This document shows positions 55,827 to 64,000 of a stretch of 64,000 nucleotides of DNA, in pieces. The stretch spans positions 107,745,120-107,809,119 of the forward strand of contig OY744531.1 of NCBI GenBank assembly GCA_963556195.1, written 5' to 3'. The stretch's first letter is position 1, and each line of letters begins with the position of its first letter. Both the position numbers and the translations under genes were made by a program. A model generated the notes under the pieces. That model ran no database searches. It was not told where the DNA came from and was given only the letters and a program-made list of their open reading frames with translations. Origin of the DNA: Sepiola atlantica (Eukaryota > Mollusca > Cephalopoda > Sepiida > Sepiolidae).

Positions 55827-55881
55827 CCAATCAGTGGCCTTCTCTTAGGTGAATCTCGGATGGCTAGCATAACTATATAAA
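55827..55881 (+). promoter_or_regulatory. CCAAT and TATA boxes of the LTR-like unit
   Basis: CCAAT at 55827-55831 and TATATAAA at 55874-55881, about 45 bp apart. The inverted copy keeps both (complements at 57312-57316 and 57262-57269), which supports conserved function in the parent element. Confidence 0.6.
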
Positions 55882-56375
55882 CACTTGAGCGCCATCCACT
55901 CTTTCTCTTCTTCAGCACGAGAAGCCTCTTCTCTCTCCTTCTTTCTTTGGCACTGCGAAACACACGTCCCCCTCTCTGGAGACGCAATAGACATCTTCCA
56001 GGGACTTTGGCCCTGGGTTCGACTTCGACAAGAAGACAAGGAGCCAAAATGGCTACTGCCTTAAACACCTGGACTTAATATAACACACACACACACACAT
56101 AACTGCTTACATGTGAACTGACTTTCACACCTGTGTACAGACACACATACTTACATACACACATGGACACGTCCTGACACCGTGGCCGGTGTACAAACAT
56201 AATATATTATGAACTATTCTCTTTTCCCTACTAATGTGAAATTATAGTAATGGACTTCCTTTACTATTGCCTTCGTCCATACTTATGGACATACCAACCT
56301 CTTTCCCTTTTGTTCACGTACTAACGAGGAAGACTCAATAAAGTTATTTTATGAAATGGACTCAGTCTCATTTTC

Positions 56376-56540
56376 TATACATGTCATAAAATATACATGT
56401 CATAAAATATATACATGGCATAAAATATACATGTCATAAAATATACATGTCATAAAATATACATGTCATAAAATATTCATGTCATAAAATATACATGTCA
56501 TAAACTATATGTGTCATAAAATATACATGTCATAATCTAT
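56376..56540. repeat. 16-17-bp tandem repeat, about nine copies
   Basis: Units CATGTCATAAAATATA with variants (CATGGCATAAAATATA, GTGTCATAAAATATA), lying between the two copies of the ending module. Confidence 0.9.
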
Positions 56541-56623
56541 TAATAAAGTTGTTTTATGTATTAGAAATGGACTTTGTCTCATTTTCTATAGATCTACTGC
56601 CTAAATAGACACACACACACACA

Positions 56624-56690
56624 CACACATAATTTGAATTACCTACTGGGGAGTTTGAATGGCCTACTGGGAAGTTTGAATGACCTATTA
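56624..56690 (+). mobile_element. Third partial copy of the LTR-like start
   Basis: Repeats the opening AATTTGAATTACCTACTGGG and GAATGACCTA of 55672, preceded by the same CA repeat, then diverges. Confidence 0.75.
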
Positions 56691-57149
56691 GACACCATCC
56701 TCTAGTGTCTTCGATCTCTTTGTAAAAGATTGCTCCACTTACTCTTGATCTTCACCTTATAATGCTGGGTGTTTAGCAAGGAGGGCATAAGGCACCATTT
56801 TTTTGAGTTTTTGGTAACATTTTCTTGTGACATTCTTTCTTTGGACTTTTCATCAGGTTGCAGAGTTGACGAATGAACTCCTTTTTCGTGTGCCCATTGT
56901 CTATGGACACGGGATTATTCACGGCTTAATGGTGCATACCATGAAATATATATTACTGCAGAATGATTCATCATTTTCATGGTGTTAACTCGTAGGGTTA
57001 GAATGCACCTTTCATAGCGAGAAGCAGATCTTTAAAATGTTTAAGTTTGTATTCATTTTTGATGATAAATAATTCGACAGTCAAAAGGTGATGATTTCTT
57101 ATGGCGTTCACCCGTGACATCGAAGATAATGATTACTTATTTAGCAGGT
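56691..57149. other. Spacer
   Basis: No recognised gene. Confidence 0.4.
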
Positions 57150-57457
57150 GGACTGTTGCGTCCCCAGAGAGGGGGACACGTGTTTGGCAGTGCCAAAGAA
57201 GGAAGGAGAGAGAAGAGATTTCTCATGCCGAAGAAGAGAAAGAGCAGATGGCGCTCAAGTGTTTATATAGTTATACTAGCCATCCGAGATTCACCTAAGA
57301 GAAGGCCACTGATTGGTCAAGATGAGGAGGAAGTAGATTGCCTGAACCAATCAGCGGGCAGCTAAAAAATCATTGATATTTAAACAATATGACGGCTGTG
57401 CGCCGGCCCGTAGCAAACTGCTACAGGTCATTCAAACTTCCCAGTAGGTAATTCAAA
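57150..57457 (-). mobile_element. Inverted copy of the LTR-like unit
   Basis: Complement of about 55672-55995 with moderate divergence: GCCACTGATTGGTCAAG, TTTATATAGTTATAC and GAGAGGGGGACACGTGTT all match in reverse. With 55660-56000 it forms inverted ends about 1.8 kb apart. Confidence 0.82.
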
Positions 57458-57700
57458 AGAGAAATAAAAAATGTAAGAATGACAAATCTATTTCATCTTC
57501 AGAGATCACTCTGTATATGACTTAGAATTCGTTGAAACCGGTCACAATTAAGTCAGAGCGTTATGATTTCCATCTTTTCTTTCTATGTGTTAGCGACCAC
57601 ATGATGTCCAAAAGGAGTCAAATTTAACCCCACAAAAATGTAAATAATTAGTCGAGTGTCTTGTATAAATAAAAATAATGCATCAGCATTGTCTCGGGAG

Positions 57701-57938
57701 ATGACGGTGGTTAAGTGGATATCGACACGGACTGAAGATCTGGGTGTTCCAAGTTCGAATCCAGTCGGTTCCCCAGTATTACTTTCACTTGGCAACCTTC
57801 TCATATCTTTCCAGAAAGATTTCTAACTTGAAAAACATTGGGGAAACTAACTAATGCCAACACCAGAATCATCTGATTCACACGAAAAAAGAAGAAGAAG
57901 AAGAAGAAGAAAAAGAAGAAGAAGAAGAAGAAGAAGAA
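57701..57938 (+). mobile_element. tRNA-derived SINE with (AAG)n tail
   Basis: A box TGGTTAAGTGG at 57708-57718 and B box GTTCGAATCC at 57753-57762, correctly spaced for an RNA polymerase III promoter. Then a roughly 130-bp body (GGCAACCTTCTCATATCTTT, AACATTGGGGAAACTAACTA) and an AAG repeat tail at 57888-57938. The head resembles a Ser/Leu-class tRNA in its GGTTAAGTGG D-arm, but the parent was not pinned down. This is a different family from the Ala SINE. Confidence 0.85.
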
Positions 57939-59050
57939 GCATTGTTTAAAAGTTCCAAATGCATGTGAAAGGATCAATCTATATGACTTATGATTTGTTG
58001 AACCCTGTCAAAATTCAATTCAATTTAATCCCACCGAAAATGTAAATAAGGACTAATAATTTAAACAACGCATGTAGCTAATCAGGTAAGTTGTTCGTTT
58101 TGCGATGTAACCATGTTTGTTTATGTGTACTTTAACTTGTCACGGAGGTCCTTAAGTTACTTCCTATTTACATAGAGATTCTATTTTATAACCATTTGCA
58201 AGAATGTGTATTTATAAGAAATAAAACGATATCATTTGTCAATCATATCTGTTACTTTTCTAATAAAAACAAACGGTGAATCTCACACAGTTTATGCTAT
58301 TGAAAGTATTATTAGGCTGGATAAAATATGTAGTTGATGCAATAGATTGGAATTTCTTTTCCATTATGTGAATGAGTTCGATTGTAAAATTCTGTAATTC
58401 CCTGGCCAAACAAAATCAAGTATCGATTTGGCAGATACAATGCTATTTACGTCTGATGGCGAGAATTCGGCAAGATAACTTTATATGTTGTATATTTATA
58501 CAGGTTGTTCGAAATAAATTTGAACCCTTTTCAGAAAGAAAAGAAAAAACGAAATATCTTGGCGACTAATTGATGTATTCTCAAAATTCAAAGTGCATCT
58601 CTTAGAATATATTTTGCCAAATACAACTCACCCTAAGCCGCCACTATGACCTTCACAATGTCCTTCAAGAGACGCCTGAACATGATTATGGCAATTACCT
58701 CCTACTTGGTGTTGCAGGCGGTATGGGTGGTGTCTTTCTCAACTGCGCCAAGGGTTGGGGTTGCAACCAGGCGAGTTAGGGATCAGATGTTGGGACTGGT
58801 AAAGTCGTGGAAATTCCCAGACGGTCACTTCTGATTTTTCCTGGTGTTTTCCTGGTGTGATATCGAGCTGAGTCCTGCTGCCACATGTAGGGCTTTCCCG
58901 CAGCCCTCCGCTCCATCCAATACTGGACAATAGTGAACAGCAACTCAATTGAATTGAGTCTTAGTCGCCTGCGTTACGTGGCCTTTGCTGGAAACAACCC
59001 AACAAACCATCACAATTTAAGAGAACTTGGTCTTCATAACATCCGGGACT

Positions 59051-59054
<4 letters not shown>
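57939..59054. other. Spacer with unrecognised sequence
   Basis: No supported gene. An open frame at 58646-58834 (MTFTMSFKRRLNM start) lies in moderately GC-rich DNA, 58620-58930, that looks like part of an element I cannot name. Confidence 0.4.
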
Positions 59055-59094
<40 letters not shown>

Positions 59095-59102
59095 CATATA
59101 TA
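59055..59102. repeat. (TA)n microsatellite
   Basis: TA repeats with two CA interruptions, directly before the GGAGC-rich element. Confidence 0.95.
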
Positions 59103-59275
59103 CAGAGCTTTACGCGCTCCACTACTTTTGGAGCTGCTCCCGCTCCTATTCCAACACCCAAAATTGGAGCTTGCTCCTCTCACGCTCCCCATTTTCAAAA
59201 AGGAGCCGCTCCTGCTCCTGCTCCAACTCCTATAAAAAAGGAGCGGCTCTTTTTCAGCGCTCCATAATAAAAATA
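59103..59275 (+). mobile_element. GGAGC-rich hAT-like element end, copy 1
   Basis: Begins CAGAGCTTTACGCGCTCC directly after the TA run and is full of GGAGC/GCTCC motifs. The similar start CAGGGCATTACGGAGCC occurs on minus at 61605. CAGNG starts with GGAGC repeats are typical of hAT MITEs, but an 8-bp target duplication cannot be read in TA DNA. No transposase is present. Confidence 0.5.
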
Positions 59276-61230
59276 TACCTTCTTTCATAAACGTTCTATT
59301 CTGCCAATGAATGGTCGAAGGATAGGGCTGGGCGTCAAAGGATCTCGTCAATATGGGTGGGGATGTCACTTTAAATGTAAGACCGTAAGATAACATTTGA
59401 CAAAATCTCACTAATATTTTGAGAGTTATAGGAGAACATGTCGGACGAAGTATAGGATTATACGTAAATTTTCGTTTCCTGAGGGATAAAATAGAAATAG
59501 AAAAATCCCTGAAGTATTTTAAAACAATTTTAATTTTCATTACATTAACAACCTACTTTTTCAGGAAAGGAAAATTTTACCCGATATTTTTTCTATTTAT
59601 TTTGGAAGGGAATTTAGATTTGTTTTAAGTAAATAAAGTTTTACTTTTAAACATCATTAGTGATTATTTTCTTTTTAAAGAAAACATGTCTCTGGAAGAG
59701 AAGAGACAGCCAGGGCAACATTACTCGTCGTGTTGTTGTTTAATATTTGTTTGTTTTACGAACGTAACTATATTGTATAATGTATATTATTATTTATAAC
59801 AGAGAAACGCGCAAGTACTTTCAAACAAATCGATTTATCCATTTTTTTCTATAGTACAATTTTGGACGGATACACCCAATGAAGGTTATTTTTTAAAGAT
59901 TGAAAAAAAATAATACTTACTATAAATTGCCCCAAAAATATCAATAAATTGTCAATAAACAATTCAGAGATCCATTTAATGTCTTAAAATTTCATACAAG
60001 ATATCTGGCCTAAACCTTGGGAGTTGAAAAATTATCGGGTCAAATTCCCCCCCCCCCCTCCCACACCCCCCAAAAAAAATTAACTGGAGCAAGTTTTCCT
60101 AGGTCGGGCAAAAACATTTATTAAAATTAAAAATTTGAAAAAGAAGTTAAACGTCTATATTTTAAATCTCTAACAAAAGCAAACTGTTTACAATTTTAAT
60201 ATTCGATAATAGATTTTTTAAGATAAAGAAAGATATCTAATCTACTTTCAGTTCTAGAAAAACAACAAATTAGTCAGAAAGTCTAATTATTTGCTTTTTT
60301 AAATTAAAATTTTAAGATATTTTCTTTAATTTAATTAAGTTTAAACATTGGTTTAATTGTAGAATAGGGACCGCTGTTTTCTTTCGCTTATTTCGCTTGG
60401 TATTCGCCCAAATTTAGGATGAAACTGATTGCTGGTCTTAATTGTATTTTTGGTCCTGAAATAAAATTCTCATTTACTTTTTAAGTGTTGAGAATCTAAT
60501 TTTAATACCAGGTTTTAATCGCTGGCGGCCATGTTGGTTTTTATTGTTTTTTTTCCTTGGACTAAAGATATTTTTTATTGCTTTAACATTTTATTACACA
60601 CAAAAAATAACTTTTAACATTCTATTTACAAAAGCAAGTTTTAACGGAAGTTAACGAATTTAAAAGCAAACATGAAAAGATTGAAACATACTAGTCGTGA
60701 ATTTAAGAATTACAAAAAATGTCGCCGAAAAGACAACTGGTAAAAATGTGTCATAAAAGTTCAATTTGATATATGCTAAAAAAAAAATTAGAATTTTTTG
60801 TCAAGACAAAATGTACCATTTCACCCCAAAAATTGATTTTATCAAACATTTGGGTGAATACCGAGAAAATCCAACGGCCCCTATAGTATAATTGAACCTA
60901 AAATTCTTTATTTTAAAACACGAAATAAAAGAAAAATTGGCTTATTTATTCAATCACAATAAACATCCTTTTCATAAATACAAAAAAGTTCAAATCTGTA
61001 AGAAAATAACTTCAAAGACATCTATAGACTCACTGTCGACATTTGTTGACCAAATTGTCTTCTGCCTTAATAAAAGTGTCCCATCAAAAATGTAACATGT
61101 CAATGTAAAAATGTTCTGTTTTCAAGACATCTATAGACGTATTGGCATTTAAAGACATTTGGTGCCAAATTGTCTGTCTTCCCATCAAAAATTTAACACA
61201 TAGATGTAAAACTCTGAAGACTTCAAATGT
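59276..61230. other. AT-rich spacer with a possible 525-bp inverted-repeat element
   Basis: No gene recognised in about 2 kb. The segments 60367-60418 and 60845-60892 are imperfect inverted copies (GGTATTCGCCCAAAT against the complement of ATTTGGGTGAATACC, plus GGGNCCG ends), so a decayed non-autonomous element may span 60365-60892. Poly-C near 60045. Confidence 0.45.
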
Positions 61231-61310
61231 TCTCTTTCTTTCTCTCTGTCTCTCCCTCCCTCCCTCTCCATCTCTCCCTCCCTCCCTCCCTCTCCATCTC
61301 CCTATCTCAT
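61231..61310. repeat. Pyrimidine (CCCT/CT) simple repeat
   Basis: CTCCCTCCCTCC-type polypyrimidine run. Confidence 0.9.
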
Positions 61311-61429
61311 ATACACTTACCAGATATAATTTTTTTAAATAACTCAGAGTAAACTCTGAGACTTTCTTTTCTTTTCCTTTTTTATTGCTGAATAAAAAAC
61401 TAATGTTTAAAAGAAAAAAAAATCAAATA

Positions 61430-61600
61430 ATTTTGGAGCGAGGAGCGAGGAGCGCGGAGCGATAAAACCACCGCTCTTTAGTCCCAAATGGAGTTGCTCC
61501 CGCTCCCGCTGAATATAAAATGAGCCTGCCTCTCCTTTGCTCCAGCAAAAAGGAGCGTGCTCCTGGAGAGCACTCCTTTTTGGACGGCTCCGTAATGCCC

Positions 61601-61605
<5 letters not shown>
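61430..61605 (-). mobile_element. GGAGC-rich hAT-like element end, copy 2
   Basis: On minus begins CAGGGCATTACGGAGCC next to a TA run and continues with many GGAGC/GCTCC motifs to GAGCGAGGAGCGAGG-like sequence. Partner of 59103-59275 in the opposite orientation. Confidence 0.5.

Positions 61606-61634
<29 letters not shown>
61606..61634. repeat. (TA)n microsatellite
   Basis: About 14 TA units lying between the GGAGC element and the Penelope-like fragment. Confidence 0.95.
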
Positions 61635-61635
<1 letters not shown>

Positions 61636-61793
61636 TTAGGCAGCAAGTCATTATCTAAGCAAGCGTTGTTGAACGTCACGGAACTTTCACGTTTGTATAT
61701 TTTCCTCGTGAGGTTCTCAAACCGTCGAGCCATCTTTCTGGTTTCAGGTGGCAATCCGTATAGTACTTCTCCGATTGTTCTTAATTCGGCCAT
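61635..61793 (-). pseudogene. Penelope-like element N-terminal fragment
   Basis: The minus-strand frame starts MAELRTIGEVLYGLPPETRK at 61793 and runs through FENLTRKIYKRESSVTFNNA to CLDNDLLPKY, then dissolves into the TA repeat. A short helical N-terminus ending in FxxxCxxxxLLPKxT is what I expect upstream of the reverse-transcriptase domain in Penelope-like elements. The polymerase and GIY-YIG domains are missing. The upstream leader carries a hammerhead-like remnant. Family assignment is from memory of the pattern and moderate. Confidence 0.5.
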
Positions 61794-61807
61794 TTTTTTT
61801 CGAGTGC

Positions 61808-61832
61808 TTTCGACTTTAATAGTCGTCTTCAG
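61808..61832 (-). ncRNA. Hammerhead-like remnant in leader of the Penelope-like fragment
   Basis: On minus CTGAAGA (61826-61832) is followed by GAC, a 7-nt loop and GTC, then GAAA (61808-61811). Spacing fits CUGANGA, stem II and GAAA, but stem II is only 3 bp with an unpaired C, and the next bases are GC and not C. Confidence 0.35.
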
Positions 61833-61911
61833 GATAAGGTTTTTTTTTTAAATAAGAAGACTTGAGTTAATGTTTTATAGGTATCGTTAAGGGCGAATGA
61901 AAGAAAACAAG

Positions 61912-61917
<6 letters not shown>

Positions 61918-61954
<37 letters not shown>
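61918..61954. repeat. (TG)n(TA)n microsatellite
   Basis: GTGTGTGTG followed by about 17 TA units. Confidence 0.95.
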
Positions 61955-61956
<2 letters not shown>

Positions 61957-63039
61957 TCAGGTTCATATTATATTCCAATAATCATGTTTTTATTTTATTA
62001 TTTTTATTTTTTCACGTTTCCAAAAAACATAACATTTCTGTGAGATATAATTTTTACGGTCCGTTTCATTTGTCTTGTGCCAAACAACATTTTTATGTCA
62101 ATATCGTCTCTGCAACATTACAAAATCATCAGAAAAATTCACAAAGAGTAAAAAGTTCTTGGATTAAAGTGTCTTGAAAAAACCTACACTATACAGTGGT
62201 TCATTTCTGGGTGAAAGCAAACAAAAAACAAAGAAAACAGAAAACTCACACGTGGGGGAACCCACTAATACGCCATTTTGAATTTTACGTTCAGAGCTAG
62301 TACATCCTAAAAGTTGTGTGGACAATTATAAATTTTCATTCAGTAATATTTCTTAAAATAGTTAATAAGTTCTATAATTTATTGATAAAAATTATAATTC
62401 ACTTGAGGGTAATTTTTTACTGTCTAAAGTTACATCAATTAGCCTTCAGATGTCTATTTAGGTCATTTGGATACGAAGCTAACAACGGAGCTGGTCTCTT
62501 TTAAGTTCAAGAGAGAGAAAGATGAAAAAAAAAGAGAAATAAAAAATGTAAGAATGACAAATCTACTTCACCTTCAGTTGTTCAATGCAAGGTGTATTCA
62601 ATAAAAGTATGTTTAGTTTTTCCTTTATACGTACATAGGATTTAGATTGCATAAAAATATGATATATTTGAAATTTTAAGGGGGCTATGTCCTCATAGCC
62701 CGCTTAGGGGTACATGTAGAGATTCGGAAACACTTTGATTAGCTTTCCCAGTAAATGTAAGAATACACTTTTAGATTCTCTAACCTTTCTTTCTATAGGG
62801 AACACAAACACATACACACAGACATTGAGTTTTATCTCCATTATTGGATTTCGGATTTTTATCTCCATTATTGGATTTCGGTGATTTAAAAGAATTGGAT
62901 CTGACTTTAGAACTGTTAAGCTTTCAGTTACGCAAAGAAGATAAGATTCTATAGCAGGTTTTTATGATGCAGTTTTTCTAATAAATTCCATATGATATGG
63001 TGCGTTTTGGTTTTTCAGTTCCCATGTATGACTAGAGAG
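61955..63039. other. AT-rich spacer
   Basis: No supported gene in about 1.1 kb. AATAAAAAATGTAAGAATGA with flanking bases at 62533-62571 also occurs at 57464-57500, so a fragment of one dispersed repeat is present. Confidence 0.5.
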
Positions 63040-63068
63040 TGAACCCTAACCCTAACCCTAACCCTAAT
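63040..63068 (-). repeat. Interstitial telomere tract, C-rich strand on plus
   Basis: Four CCCTAA hexamers after GTATGACTAGAGAGTG. The next telomere tract, from 63162, has the opposite orientation. Confidence 0.9.
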
Positions 63069-63086
63069 ACCCTTAAAGCTTAGGTT

Positions 63087-63974
<888 letters not shown>

Positions 63975-64000
63975 GACTAGAAAATTAATGACCATGCACA

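Larger units (their letters stand above)
55660..56600 (+). mobile_element. LTR-like unit with promoter and poly(A) signal
   Basis: The sequence starts near AATTTGAATTACCTACTGGG and carries CCAAT and TATATAAA boxes, a pyrimidine-rich leader and an ATG in AAAATGG context at 56049. It ends in CAATAAAGTTATTTTATG and TCTCATTTTCTATA. The ending module occurs twice (56336-56378 and 56540-56590), and the opening module recurs at 56624 and, inverted, at 57457. Order and signals fit a U3-R-U5 LTR or similar terminal module. No internal coding region or primer site was found. Confidence 0.5.

Noticed and set aside
56822..56860. CTGATGA on minus with AAAGAAAG downstream
   Set aside because: No pairing for stems I or II; chance match.
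58646..58834. Small ORF MTFTMSFKRRLNM as a gene
   Set aside because: No recognisable domain, no splice or promoter evidence, and likely part of an unrecognised mobile element.

Overview
This window looks like repeat-dominated, probably subtelomeric or heterochromatic DNA from an invertebrate animal. The clues are vertebrate-type TTAGGG telomere hexamers scattered through it, decayed Ty3/Gypsy, LINE and Penelope-like fragments, tRNA- and U2-derived SINEs, and long (TA)n and (CA)n microsatellites. A mollusc or other lophotrochozoan is my guess, but the sequence does not settle it. I found no convincing intact host protein-coding gene. The very long open frames are all by-products of tandem repeats whose period keeps stops out of frame.

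Layout. 1-7.4 kb: three satellites with periods of 74, 11 and 27 bp. 7.4-10.9 kb: short interstitial telomere tracts, a broken Ty3/Gypsy integrase and AT-rich spacer. 11.4-15.1 kb: a large composite of CCCTAA hexamers and a short spacer (with a 609-bp tandem duplication), a broken gag and a second hexamer-containing array. 15.5-16.8 kb: a U2 snRNA-headed retroposon and a LINE fragment between two copies of an octamer/CCAAT-bearing repeat. 17.3-18.4 kb: a TTAATTAA-rich 50/70-bp array. 18.6-24.5 kb: telomere tracts, a tRNA-Ala SINE with a hammerhead ribozyme, a 440-bp foldback, an 83-bp hexamer-containing array and a Gypsy gag-protease remnant. 24.6-41.7 kb: one 17-kb satellite of about 568 30-bp monomers with nested higher-order repeats, including a nearly perfect 2430-bp tandem duplication. 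43.3-44.5 kb: a heptamer array. 44.8-48.6 kb: foldbacks, two more hammerhead ribozymes and a terminal-inverted-repeat element. 49.5-52 kb: three more minisatellites. 52-64 kb: a second U2 SINE, LINE 3' ends, an LTR-like promoter module, another SINE, hAT-like ends, a Penelope-like N-terminus, and a telomere-derived array at the right edge.

The most interesting theme is small self-cleaving RNAs in retroelements next to telomeric DNA. Four hammerhead folds can be drawn by eye (18752-18796 minus, 19374-19420 plus, 45146-45190 plus, 45432-45478 minus), and several decayed cores accompany them. In the 18.8-kb copy the tRNA-Ala/hammerhead element switches to telomere repeats within four bases of the predicted ribozyme cleavage site. 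Several short telomere tracts are flanked by direct repeats of single-copy sequence, as expected if they were inserted at breaks.

All calls are from reading the sequence by eye. Copy numbers are length divided by period, and element boundaries are approximate unless stated otherwise.
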